From positions 62,001-126,000 of the forward strand of contig NZ_LT985188.1 in NCBI RefSeq assembly GCF_900289045.1: a DNA stretch of 64,000 nucleotides, written 5' to 3'. Origin of the DNA: Micropruina glycogenica. GTDB taxonomy: Bacteria; Actinomycetota; Actinomycetes; Propionibacteriales; Propionibacteriaceae. Below, piece after piece: positions 33,512-42,313 of the stretch (positions are counted from its first letter, which is position 1; the number at the start of each line of letters is the position of its first letter). The notes under the pieces are model-generated. The model did no database searches and was not told the origin of the DNA. It was given only the letters and a program-made list of their open reading frames with translations. Both the position numbers and the translations under genes were made by a program.

Positions 33512-34956
33512 CTCCCAGACGTGCATGGCTCTGGGCGCTCGTTGCCATTCTGCTTGCTGCGATCGGTCTCGGGTCCGGGTGGGTGCTCTGGCGCGACTAC
33601 CTCTTCGAGGTTGAGGACTTTCAGATACCGGGCGGAGTGCCCGTGTTAAGTGCGGTGGAGCCTCAACGTCTGATCGTCCCGACCGACGCGCCCCCGTACG
33701 CCCTCCACGTCGCCGCAAATGGACGGAACTTCGTCGATCAGTCCGGTAATCCCATTCTCATTCGCGGGGACTCACCCTGGGCGCTGCTCTCCAGACTCAG
33801 CTTGTCGCAGATTGAGACTTACTGGCGTCAGCGGCAGCAGCAAGGCTTCAACGCAGCCATCATGTTGTTTGTGGGTTCGCGGGAGGGCAGTGGCTCATGG
33901 GACGGATCGACTCCCGACGGTATCCGGCCATTCCAGAACGATTACTTGTTTTTCAATGGCGACGTCACCCGTCTCAACCCAGCTTATTTGCAGCGGACCC
34001 GCGACGCGATCAAGTCCGCCGCGCAGCACGGCATCACGGTATTTCTCTATGCCGCCGACACCTGGTCGATGGGTCGAACCTTCCGCCCATCCAGCCAGCA
34101 GGCTTGCGCCGACTACGGACGAGCACTGGCGGCAGGTGTGGCCGACCTGCCGAACATCGTCTGGGTCCTGGGTGGAGACTTCACGCTGCACGACTCGCCG
34201 ACATCGGTCGACCGGTGCTTCGACGCTGTGAGGCTCGGCATCAGGGCAGCGGGGGACCGGCGCCCGATCTCCATCCAGTTCACATCACCGATGACGTATT
34301 CCACGCTCAGTACCTTCTGGGCCTCCCGGGTGGACTGGAACTTTCTTTACAGCTATGCGCCGCCGTACCAGGGAGCCAGATCTGCTTTTCGGTCCGACCC
34401 TCCCAAGCCGGTGATTCTCGGCGAGACGAACTACGAAGGTATGAATCTTCAGCCTGGCACCCCGACCACAACGCTGGCCTCCTTGCGCAGGCAGGTTGCC
34501 TGGGCCCTAACGTCGGGGGCGTCCGGGGACTTCTGGGGAAATGACGACTGGCAGTTTCCACCGGGATGGGAGGCGCGAACCTGGCCGGGCTACCAGCAAG
34601 TCAACTCCGTGCGGGACGTTGTCGGTGCGCTGCCATGGTGGCAAATGCACCCTGCGGGGGATCGAGAGGTTGTGATCGACGATCGACCACCGAGCACCGA
34701 CCTTGGGCGAGATGTGCTCGACGACGACCGGGTAACAGCCGCAACCGATGCCGAACACACGGTGGCACTTGTCTATTTTCCTGCCTCAGTCACCGTCAAG
34801 GTCGTGGCTCCGTTTGACCGCTCGGGCGTTCGGTTCGTTTGGGTCGACCCCTCCAATGGCTCCCGACGCTCGACACCGCCGAGCGCCAACGCCACGCCGC
34901 CGGGAAAGAACGCCGCGGGCGACGAAGACTGGCTCTTGGAGATAACCCGTCGTTGA
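33508..34956 (+). CDS. Membrane-anchored apiosidase-like (DUF4038) glycoside hydrolase
   Basis: 482 aa. An N-terminal anchor (AWLWALVAILLAAIGLGSGWVLW) is followed by LHVAANGRNFVDQSGNPILIRGDSPWALLSRLS, the DUF4038/apiosidase-like start. The barrel continues with QQQGFNAAIMLFVG, NIVWVLGGDFTLHD and PKPVILGETNYEGM, with the Glu-Thr-Asn likely catalytic. The last ~90 residues (MHPAGDREVVIDD...YFPASVTVKV...RFVWVDPSNGSR) match the putative collagen-binding/C-terminal domain that accompanies DUF4038. It should act outside the membrane, perhaps trimming the polymer. It shares an ATGA overlap with the deacetylase gene. Confidence 0.85.
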   Translation: MTPRRAWLWALVAILLAAIGLGSGWVLWRDYLFEVEDFQIPGGVPVLSAVEPQRLIVPTDAPPYALHVAANGRNFVDQSGNPILIRGDSPWALLSRLSLSQIETYWRQRQQQGFNAAIMLFVGSREGSGSWDGSTPDGIRPFQNDYLFFNGDVTRLNPAYLQRTRDAIKSAAQHGITVFLYAADTWSMGRTFRPSSQQACADYGRALAAGVADLPNIVWVLGGDFTLHDSPTSVDRCFDAVRLGIRAAGDRRPISIQFTSPMTYSTLSTFWASRVDWNFLYSYAPPYQGARSAFRSDPPKPVILGETNYEGMNLQPGTPTTTLASLRRQVAWALTSGASGDFWGNDDWQFPPGWEARTWPGYQQVNSVRDVVGALPWWQMHPAGDREVVIDDRPPSTDLGRDVLDDDRVTAATDAEHTVALVYFPASVTVKVVAPFDRSGVRFVWVDPSNGSRRSTPPSANATPPGKNAAGDEDWLLEITRR

Positions 34957-34962
34957 TCAACG
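34951..34962. other. Palindrome containing both stop codons of convergent genes
   Basis: CGTTGATCAACG is a perfect 12-bp palindrome. The plus-strand gene stops with TGA at 34954-34956 and the minus-strand gene with TGA read from 34959-34957, with no base between them. It could be a short terminator hairpin but is more likely a packing curiosity. Confidence 0.6.
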
Positions 34963-35850
34963 GGCGAGCCAGCCGGCGTCCCAAGGTAGGCGAATCACGT
35001 CGCCGAAGACCGTCTTGATGTTGGGAAGGGTGAAGTGGCGCAGGATCACCGAGTAGCAGGATCGCCGCTGGGAAGCCGTCAACGGCGCGTCGGCCACCGT
35101 GCGAAGAAACAAGGGAGTCGCCCGCGAGTAGGGGAACACTGCGCGTGGTCGATCAGGATTGACCCAGGCTGCCTCACTGGCGCGATCCCCACCATGCCGG
35201 TCCTCGTGTTCACGGATGCTGAGCAATTGCTCCGGTACCAGGGCCAACTTGCCTCGGAGGGCGAGGGCAAGGGGGAGCACCATCTCACCTGCCACGTCAG
35301 CACAGGTGCCGCCGGCCGCCCGAGCCGCCTCCGTGCGCATGACTCCGAACTGGGTCTGCGTGACGAACTTGACCAGGAGGGTCCGGATCCTGTCCGCCAC
35401 CTCGTCCGAGTCGACGTGCAGGTCGGCGTCGTCGTGTTCGCCGGTCACGTCTCCGGCGGAGTTGATCAACCGAACGCGGGGGAAGGCGAGCACGGTGTCG
35501 GCGCCCCTTTCATCGAGTACCTCGACGCACCTTCGGATCGCCGAGGAGTGCATGAGATCGTCGTGGTAGACCCACTTGAACAGTTCCCCGCGAGCCTCGT
35601 CCAGCAGTAGGTTCGAGTTCACGGCCCCGCCGAGATTCCGCTCATTGCGCTCGTAGTGAATGCGCGGGTCATGCTCGACGTACCCACGGGCGATTTCCTC
35701 CGTGCTGTCGGTTGATGCGTTGTCGCGGATCAAGAGTTCGAAATCGGTGAAGTCTTGGGCTAGCACTGAGTCCAGGGCCTGCGACAAGTAGTCCGCTCCG
35801 TTGTACACGGGCAGGCCCAATGTGACGCGTGGTTCACGCGATCCTGTCAT
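34957..35850 (-). CDS. GT2-family glycosyltransferase
   Basis: 297 aa. PRVTLGLPVYNGADYLSQALDSVLAQDFTDFELLIRDNASTDSTEEIA is the classical GT2/GT-A nucleotide-sugar fold, with NERNLGGAVNSNLLLDEARGELFKWVYHDDLMHS carrying the DxD-equivalent His-Asp-Asp. The C-terminal part is less conserved. It is the last gene of a minus-strand operon that reads tyrosine phosphatase, Wzy-like protein, pyruvyl transferase and this enzyme. Sugar specificity is unknown. Confidence 0.92.
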   Translation of the reverse strand: MTGSREPRVTLGLPVYNGADYLSQALDSVLAQDFTDFELLIRDNASTDSTEEIARGYVEHDPRIHYERNERNLGGAVNSNLLLDEARGELFKWVYHDDLMHSSAIRRCVEVLDERGADTVLAFPRVRLINSAGDVTGEHDDADLHVDSDEVADRIRTLLVKFVTQTQFGVMRTEAARAAGGTCADVAGEMVLPLALALRGKLALVPEQLLSIREHEDRHGGDRASEAAWVNPDRPRAVFPYSRATPLFLRTVADAPLTASQRRSCYSVILRHFTLPNIKTVFGDVIRLPWDAGWLAR

Positions 35851-35871
35851 CCCTCTGTCCTTCCGGAGCCG

Positions 35872-37056
35872 TCATCTCCCCCGACGCACATCGTCGATCG
35901 CTCGCAGCAATTCCGCACGCAATGATGTCTGGCCCTCTTCTATTGAGGTCGCCATCCTTTCACGAATCACTTCACGGCTCTGGTGACTGGCGAATATGGC
36001 CGTCTCAACGGATTCAGGCTCGAATGCGGCTGCCGAAAACAGATAGCGATCGAGTCCAAAGGTCCTCATGAGCGAGTCGTCCTTGTCGGCGTGGCTCAGG
36101 GCGACCACGGGAACTCCTGCCAGCAGAGCGGCGATCAGCACATGGAAGCGGCTGGCGACCACCACATCGGCATGTTCCACCACGTCGGAAAGCACATCGT
36201 CGAAACTGGGCCCAGATGTGACCGCCAAGCCCGGGCTGTGGAGACGGTCGATCAGAGCTTCCGCAACCGGGCCGTCGGCTGCGTCGCCCAGCACCAATCG
36301 GATCCGAATGCCACGATCCTGCAAGCGCGAGACCAGTTCGGCTAGACCGTTAAGATAGCATCCCTCACTCCGGGATGTGTCAAGACGCTGAGGCAGGTCG
36401 ATTGGTCCGATCGCCACCACCTGAAGCTCGTCGCGATCCCGTGGAGGGCGAGAGATTGGGGCACGGGCGATGACAACGTCAGTCACCACGGCGTCCGTGC
36501 TCACGTCCAGGCCGTTCGCGGCCAGCCACGCTGGTGTTAGTGGGTCCCGGTAGGAGCGGGTTTGCGCGGCCTTGCCCGCCCAGGCTGCGAGTCGTCCGGG
36601 AATGCGGCTGGCGTAGCGTCCGCCGCCGATCGCGAACCAAACCAGCGGAACCCGCCGCATCCGGCAGGCAACCGACAGCATTGACAACCAGACCATATCG
36701 CCGCCCGGATAACGTCCCCGCGGAGCCTCCAGCAGTCCGGTCCCCGCTACGATCACCGCGTCGAACTCACCGACGATCCTGATCATCCTGACCTGGTCAC
36801 CCACCTTCGAGAACAGCCGGAGCGCCTTCACGACCACCGTAGGCCGGGCGCTCGACGGCGCGGACGAGGTGAACGAGAGCGCCGGCAGCCCAACTGCACG
36901 AGTGGCCGCAACGCCAGACAAGCTGATCAATGTCACATCCGTGATAGACAGCTCACGGAGGAGCTGATGGACTACTCGGGCTGACTCGTCGTTGCCTGCG
37001 TTGCCGATTCCGAACTCGCCGTAAACCCCGATGCGCAAGGTTGCGTCGATGGTCAC
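35872..37056 (-). CDS. Polysaccharide pyruvyl transferase family protein
   Basis: 394 aa from GTG 37056, chosen because GAAGGAGGG lies directly upstream; an in-frame start at 37134 would overlap the previous gene. LRIGVYGEFGIGNAGNDESARVVHQLL is the WcaK/CsaB-like opening, and FDAVIVAGTGLLEA, PLVWFAIGGG, VVVASRFHVLIAALLAGVPVVALSHADKDDSLM are the conserved C-domain motifs. Such enzymes ketalise pyruvate from PEP onto a hexose, adding negative charge to capsules and wall polymers. The gene follows the Wzy-like gene by 10 bases. Confidence 0.88.
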   Translation of the reverse strand: MTIDATLRIGVYGEFGIGNAGNDESARVVHQLLRELSITDVTLISLSGVAATRAVGLPALSFTSSAPSSARPTVVVKALRLFSKVGDQVRMIRIVGEFDAVIVAGTGLLEAPRGRYPGGDMVWLSMLSVACRMRRVPLVWFAIGGGRYASRIPGRLAAWAGKAAQTRSYRDPLTPAWLAANGLDVSTDAVVTDVVIARAPISRPPRDRDELQVVAIGPIDLPQRLDTSRSEGCYLNGLAELVSRLQDRGIRIRLVLGDAADGPVAEALIDRLHSPGLAVTSGPSFDDVLSDVVEHADVVVASRFHVLIAALLAGVPVVALSHADKDDSLMRTFGLDRYLFSAAAFEPESVETAIFASHQSREVIRERMATSIEEGQTSLRAELLRAIDDVRRGR

Positions 37057-37066
37057 GCCCTCCTTC

Positions 37067-38455
37067 TTATCTTCGTTGCCAGGGTCGCAACAGTCTGGCG
37101 GGCCGCACGTCACCAGTCGGAACTCGATCGTCACTCTGGTCGAGATGCATCGCTTGGACGCCTAGGACCAGGCCAACGATCATCCAGGGTATGGCAGACA
37201 GTCCGGCCAACCAGTACAGGTCTAGTTGGCCTTGGGTGAACCGAGCAAGAAGGATAGCGGCGGCCAGGTTTCCATAGCTGGGGCGAAGAGTGAGCGCCGC
37301 CCAGAGCCCGCCCAGGCAAAGCACGAAAAACGCGATCGTGCCCACCACACCGGTTGAGGACAACATCTCGAAGATGGCGTTCGGAGGTTGAAAGCGCTCT
37401 GAGAAGCGATCCGTGTACCACCAACGCAGACCGACGCCGAAGATCGGCGACTCGCGCCAGATTTCAATCGACTGAGCGAACCACACGATCCGCTGCGAGG
37501 CCGAATTGAACCGATCGCCCTGTTCGTACTGTTCGAGTTGATCCGACAAGGAGTTGAAGACAAACCACATTCCGGGCAGCAGAGCCAGCAGCAGCACACG
37601 ACCACGGCCGGCGCCACCCTGCCTGCCCCGCAGGCTCATGATAAGAATCGTGACGGCTACCGACACCATCGCCTGCCGTGAACCCGAGGCTGCGATTCCC
37701 AGTGCGCACGCCAGCATGACCGGATAGGCGAACCGCTTGCTCCAGCCCAGCCAGCTCGGACGCATGAAGGCGATGATGAAGCCGAAGGCCAACACGTCCC
37801 CGATGAAGTTTTTGTGCAACTGCGGCAGGTAAACCGGACCGAACGCATGCTCGGTGGCGAGCATGATCCCACCCATCACGAACGCCCACAGTCCGATGAA
37901 GACGCAACCGAGCAGATACAGCTTGAGCGCTGGGCTGGCGAACCCGTATCGTCCCACTACCCAGCCGACCAGCAGGCCGCCGATCACCATGAACATTTCG
38001 TGACCCCACTCGATCAGGTTGGCCACGTAGGGGTTGAGCACGAGGGTCGGGATCAGCAGCGCCTGGTAGGCGATGCCCAGCCAGATGAACTGCTGGAGGT
38101 CCTTAGCCTCGGATCGCCGATAGAGCAGGAAGGCTGGCAACGTGCCGGCGATAAGCACCAGATCAGTGAGGCTCAGCGGGCCGGTGCGCATCGGGAGAAG
38201 CACTGCGGGGAATGCCATCAAAGGCACCAATGCGATGTTCGTGCTTGCCAGCCCGATCGCCAAGACGGCAACGCCAAGGACGATGGCGAAGGTTCCGAAT
38301 GCGGCGGCGATCCATCCCAGACTTGCGGCAACCAGCAACAGGATCGCCGAGGACAGCAGAAATGCTGCGGTGTCGCCTAGCCACTCGGGTCGCACGCGGC
38401 GTAGATTTGCCAGTCTTCTGCTGATGGTGGTGGTCGGTCGGGTCTGAACGCTCAT
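37067..38455 (-). CDS. O-antigen ligase/Wzy-like polymerase
   Basis: 462 aa with about 11-12 membrane helices. ALGIAASGSRQAMVSVAVTILIM, then a large outer loop with SLSDQLEQYEQGDRFNSASQRIVWFAQSIEIWRESPIFGVGLRWW and PPNAIFEMLSSTGVVG, matches the Wzy_C/O-antigen ligase family, including the R-x-x-[IV]-W and G-x-G positions in the loop. It would polymerise repeat units or ligate glycan to a carrier outside the cell. The start ATG overlaps the phosphatase stop (ATGA). No Wzx flippase is coded in the window. Confidence 0.9.
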   Translation of the reverse strand: MSVQTRPTTTISRRLANLRRVRPEWLGDTAAFLLSSAILLLVAASLGWIAAAFGTFAIVLGVAVLAIGLASTNIALVPLMAFPAVLLPMRTGPLSLTDLVLIAGTLPAFLLYRRSEAKDLQQFIWLGIAYQALLIPTLVLNPYVANLIEWGHEMFMVIGGLLVGWVVGRYGFASPALKLYLLGCVFIGLWAFVMGGIMLATEHAFGPVYLPQLHKNFIGDVLAFGFIIAFMRPSWLGWSKRFAYPVMLACALGIAASGSRQAMVSVAVTILIMSLRGRQGGAGRGRVLLLALLPGMWFVFNSLSDQLEQYEQGDRFNSASQRIVWFAQSIEIWRESPIFGVGLRWWYTDRFSERFQPPNAIFEMLSSTGVVGTIAFFVLCLGGLWAALTLRPSYGNLAAAILLARFTQGQLDLYWLAGLSAIPWMIVGLVLGVQAMHLDQSDDRVPTGDVRPARLLRPWQRR

Positions 38456-39093
38456 TGATGACTCCGCCGCAGCAACGGAGCAAAGGATCGCGCGACCCGG
38501 TCGATGTGTGTGCTGAGGTCCGCCAACACGGCCTCCCACACCTGGGTCGGTCTGCCCATAGGGTCCTCCACGGCGTCGTAGCTGGGGTTTCCCAGGATCG
38601 AGTTCACCCTGCGTGCCTCTCCCACCATGACAGCTGCATCCCTGAAGTTGGCTCGTCGGGGCAGTGTGATCGAGTCCGTGAGTTCGGTGAACTGTTTCAG
38701 CGGATACACGCGTGCCCAGGCGTCGGGGGCAAGGGCCACTATTTCTCGCGCGTGCTCGCGCGTCATGGTGAGAATCAAGTCGCTCACCTCGACCAGCCGA
38801 GCCCCGACCTGAACGCTGAGGTGTCTGGTCAGATCAAGTCCGTGGTTTGAAGCGACGCGGACCCCCACCGACGGTGTCGCGAACCCTCCGGTCAGAAGCC
38901 CGGCGGACGCAACGAGTGCATCGACCTCCAGCCTCTGAAATGCGCGGCGCATGAGCTGTTCGGCCAGCGGTGAACGGCAGCGGTTGGCGGTACAGATGAA
39001 CAGAAGCCGAGGGGGCAGCGAAGCCAGATCAGACACCACGTCGGGCTGGCCGACGCGCGCCGATGATGCGCTCCTCGGCTGGACCGTTCGCAA
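38452..39093 (-). CDS. Low-molecular-weight protein-tyrosine phosphatase
   Basis: 213 aa from TTG 39093 (GGAGAAG six bases before); GTG codons at 39039/39036 would give a shorter form. LLFICTANRCRSPLAEQLMRRAF contains the C-x5-R-S phosphate loop, and NPSYDAVEDPMGRPTQVWE carries the general-acid Asp-Pro. In polysaccharide loci these enzymes dephosphorylate the bacterial tyrosine kinase that controls chain length, here most likely the Wzz-type kinase at 42314-44209. It heads the minus-strand operon. Confidence 0.9.
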   Translation of the reverse strand: MRTVQPRSASSARVGQPDVVSDLASLPPRLLFICTANRCRSPLAEQLMRRAFQRLEVDALVASAGLLTGGFATPSVGVRVASNHGLDLTRHLSVQVGARLVEVSDLILTMTREHAREIVALAPDAWARVYPLKQFTELTDSITLPRRANFRDAAVMVGEARRVNSILGNPSYDAVEDPMGRPTQVWEAVLADLSTHIDRVARSFAPLLRRSHQ

Positions 39094-39174
39094 CTGACTT
39101 CTCCGTAATGGTGAGATGGTGGCGAGTTCTGTACGTCATCATATTCTGGCAACATCTCGCGCCAAGGAGGCCAT

Positions 39175-41157
39175 GTGGACCAGCGACCTACTGCGGGCCG
39201 TTCACTGCGGGTTCTACGGGTGGCGCATCACGGTGTGGTGACTGCATGGCGTGAGCGTGAGCGTGAGCTCATTCGGCGTGGTGTCGATCTCACCCTGGTC
39301 TCCGCCATGCGTTGGAACGAGGGGGGACGAGACGTCGAGCTCGATTTCGGCGCCGATGGGTTTGTGCGGGGTGTGGGTACGCTTGGAACGCATCCGAACG
39401 GCTTCCTCTACGACCCGCGTGCATTGTGGCGTTTTCTGGGCCAGGGCTGGGATCTCATCGATCTGCACGAGGAGCCGTGCGCGCTCGCGACGGCCGAGAT
39501 ATTGGCCATGATGCGGCTGCGTCGAAACCGGACTCCGGTCGTCCTGTACTCGGCGCAGAACATACACAAGCGCTATCCACCGCCGATCCGGTGGTTCGAA
39601 CGCACCGCTCTGCGGGTGGCTGAGGGCGCTTACGTCTGTAACGTGGAAGCCGGTCGGATACTCCAGGACAAGGGACTTCGCCACCGTCCATGGCTGATCG
39701 GGCTCGGGACGGACTTGTCTGTCTTCAGGCCGGGACCGCACGACGCGCCTCGCTCGCCACTGCGGGTCGGATACTCGGGCCGGCTGGAGACCTACAAGGG
39801 GGTGGATGTCCTGCTGCGAGCCATGGCGCATCTAGCTGACGCGGAGCTATCGATCGCCGGCGAGGGTCCCCAGCGAAGCCACTTGGTTGAACTGGCCGCA
39901 ACCCTGGGCATCGAGCAAAGGGTGACGTTTCTGGGGCATCTCGGCGCCGACCTGCCTGCCTTCTACCGCGGTCTGGACGTGCTGGCGGTGCCCTCACTGC
40001 CGACCAAGAGTTGGCTGGAGCAATTCGGCAGGGTCGTGGTGGAGGGCATGGCCTCGGGAGTGCCGGTGGTGGCCAGCCGTAGTGGCGCCTTGCCGGACGT
40101 GGTGGGGGAGGCCGGCGTTCTGGTAGAACCGGGCGATCCGAAGAAACTTGCTGATGGTATCGGCCTACTGCGTGACCGCGATCGGTGGGCGGCGCTACGA
40201 GCGGCAGGGCTGGAGCATTGCCGGCAGTACAGCTGGAAAGCGGTGGCCGTGCAGCAGCGGGCGTTCTACGATTCCGTCTTGGAGCCTGCGGCCGCGCGAT
40301 CCGATCCGGAGGTGGTCATCGTCGCCTATGGGCCGCCGGACGCGCTCCGTGACGCGCTCACGCCGCTCGCCAGCTGGTCGATAACCGTCGTCGATAACTC
40401 CTCTTTGCCGGCGACCCGTTCACTAGTGGAGGGCGCGGGGGGCCACTACATCGATGCGGGAGCCAACCTCGGATTCGGAGCAGCGGTCAATCGCGCGCTC
40501 GCGTCGTTGCGGGAGCGAGGCCTCGATGGTGCGGACGTACTCCTGCTCAACCCCGACGCAACAATAGAAGCGTCCGCCATCCACGCATTGGCGGAAGCCC
40601 TCCACGAGCAACCGGGGATCGCCTGCGTGGCTCCCCGTCAGACCGAGCCTGGCCGGTCGCGCGCCGATCTCGTCCAGTGGCCCTTTCCCACTCCACTGGG
40701 TGCGTGGCTCATCGCCCTCGGCTTGGGTCGCTTGGATCGCCGCCCGGGTTTCGTCATCGGCTCGATCCTGCTGCTCAATCGCGATGCCATCGATGACGTG
40801 GGCAGCTTCGACGAACGCTTCTTTCTGTATGCCGAAGAGACGGATTGGCAGAAGCGCGCGGTCGAGGCGGGATGGCGGATCCGCTACTTTCCGCAAGTCA
40901 CGGGTACGCACGTGGGGGCGGGCACGAGCACGGACGAGACGGTGCGGTCGACGTTGTTCCACAGCTCTCAACTGGCCTACATGCGAAAGCACTACGGAGT
41001 GCTCGGGAGCGTGGCAACCCGGGCCGCCGTGGTCGTGGGATCGCTGCTGCGGGTCGTGGCTGGGAGGGGTGAGACCAGAAAGGCGGCACTGTGGCGCCTG
41101 CGGTTCTACCTTCGACCTGGTGTGCCGGGGCGGATCCCCAGGGGTGGGAACGTATGA
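39175..41157 (+). CDS. Two-domain glycosyltransferase: GT4 fused to GT2
   Basis: 660 aa from GTG 39175 (AAGGAGG just upstream). Residues ~10-375 are a GT4 enzyme (LRVLRVAHHGVVTAWRERER, LRVGYSGRLETYKGVDVLLRAM, SWLEQFGRVVVEGMASGVPVVAS). Residues ~380-640 are a GT2 enzyme (EVVIVAYGPPDALRD, ITVVDNSS, GANLGFGAAVNRALA, LLLNPDATIE, GSFDERFFLYAEETDWQKRA). A single chain could add two sugars in succession. It is followed, with an ATGA overlap, by another GT. The fusion is not a frameshift effect: one uninterrupted frame covers both parts. Confidence 0.92.
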   Translation: MDQRPTAGRSLRVLRVAHHGVVTAWRERERELIRRGVDLTLVSAMRWNEGGRDVELDFGADGFVRGVGTLGTHPNGFLYDPRALWRFLGQGWDLIDLHEEPCALATAEILAMMRLRRNRTPVVLYSAQNIHKRYPPPIRWFERTALRVAEGAYVCNVEAGRILQDKGLRHRPWLIGLGTDLSVFRPGPHDAPRSPLRVGYSGRLETYKGVDVLLRAMAHLADAELSIAGEGPQRSHLVELAATLGIEQRVTFLGHLGADLPAFYRGLDVLAVPSLPTKSWLEQFGRVVVEGMASGVPVVASRSGALPDVVGEAGVLVEPGDPKKLADGIGLLRDRDRWAALRAAGLEHCRQYSWKAVAVQQRAFYDSVLEPAAARSDPEVVIVAYGPPDALRDALTPLASWSITVVDNSSLPATRSLVEGAGGHYIDAGANLGFGAAVNRALASLRERGLDGADVLLLNPDATIEASAIHALAEALHEQPGIACVAPRQTEPGRSRADLVQWPFPTPLGAWLIALGLGRLDRRPGFVIGSILLLNRDAIDDVGSFDERFFLYAEETDWQKRAVEAGWRIRYFPQVTGTHVGAGTSTDETVRSTLFHSSQLAYMRKHYGVLGSVATRAAVVVGSLLRVVAGRGETRKAALWRLRFYLRPGVPGRIPRGGNV

Positions 41158-42293
41158 ATCTGCGCGAGTTGGTCGTCTGCTCCCTCGAGTCTTGGGATCA
41201 GGTGTGGCGACGCAACCAGTATTTTGTGGACGGGCTGCTGCGACGTAACCCGGAACTGCGCGTGCTCTGGATCGAGCCTGCTGCCGACCCGCTGCACGCC
41301 GCCCTGCATCGACATCGGCCCAGTCTCGGGGCCGGACTGCGCGAGGTCCCGGGCTACTACGGACGTTTGCACACCCTGCAGCCGACCAAATGGTTGCCGC
41401 GGGCGGTCGGCACGCTGGCGGATCGCCTGATGATCGCCGAGGCTCGCCGTGCGGCGCGGAGCCTCAGCCTGACTGCACCTGTGCTGTGGGTGAACGATCC
41501 TGGCTGGGCGGGCTTGCTCGATACCGGCTGGCCGGCGATCTACGACGTGACCGACGACTGGGTGGCGGCCGATCGAGGCACACGCGAGCATGATCGGATC
41601 GTGGGCGGCGAGAATCGGCTGATGGCACAGTGTGTCGTCGTCGTGGTGTGTTCGACGGGGCTGCAGGCCACGAAATCGCGCATCCGGCCGGTGGAACTGG
41701 TGCAGAACGCGGTGGACGTGCATGCCTATCGGAGCCCCCGTCCGCGCCCCGACGACCTGGCTCCAGGACCTGTCGCGCTATACGTGGGCACTATGCACGA
41801 GGATCGCCTTGATGTCGCCCTGTGCGCTCGCATCGCCGACAGCCTGGCCGGCATCGGGGCCAGACTGGCGTTCGTGGGGCCGAATGCCCTTTCTCCGGCA
41901 AACACCAGGCTGCTGCAGGAATCACCGGCGACGGTGATCATGGGCCCGCGTCCGTACACAGAGGTGCCTGCCTACCTGCAGCACGCGGACGTGCTGATCG
42001 TCCCTCATCTGGTCGACGAGTTCACCGAGAGCCTTGACCCGATCAAGCTGTACGAGTACGAGGCGGTCGGTCGTCCCATAGCGGCGACCCCGGTCGCCGG
42101 GTTCAGGGACCTGGCCAACACGCCGGGAGTTCTAGTTGCGCCGGCCGAGCGGTTCGCCGACGAACTGACGCAGATGATCCAGGCGCCGCCGGAACGGGTT
42201 GGGCCCTTCGAGCCCGCGGACTGGGCTGGCCGGGTGGCCGCCATGCAGGACGTGTTGGAACGTGCAGCCGCTGATACCACCGAAGCACCCTGA
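41154..42293 (+). CDS. GT4-like glycosyltransferase
   Basis: 379 aa from ATG 41154, overlapping the previous stop. RELVVCSLESWDQVWRRNQYFVDGLLRR and VLWVNDPGWAGLLDTGWPAIYDVTDDWVA are typical of a GT4 subgroup found beside teichuronic and exopolysaccharide genes. The C-domain has VALYVGTMHEDRLDVALCARIADSL and VLIVPHLVDEFTESLDPIKLYEYEAVGRPIAATP, with the donor Glu in KLYEYEA. It ends 20 bases from the convergent kinase gene. Confidence 0.88.
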   Translation: MNLRELVVCSLESWDQVWRRNQYFVDGLLRRNPELRVLWIEPAADPLHAALHRHRPSLGAGLREVPGYYGRLHTLQPTKWLPRAVGTLADRLMIAEARRAARSLSLTAPVLWVNDPGWAGLLDTGWPAIYDVTDDWVAADRGTREHDRIVGGENRLMAQCVVVVVCSTGLQATKSRIRPVELVQNAVDVHAYRSPRPRPDDLAPGPVALYVGTMHEDRLDVALCARIADSLAGIGARLAFVGPNALSPANTRLLQESPATVIMGPRPYTEVPAYLQHADVLIVPHLVDEFTESLDPIKLYEYEAVGRPIAATPVAGFRDLANTPGVLVAPAERFADELTQMIQAPPERVGPFEPADWAGRVAAMQDVLERAAADTTEAP

Positions 42294-42313
42294 CTGGGGC
42301 CAAACAATGCCGA

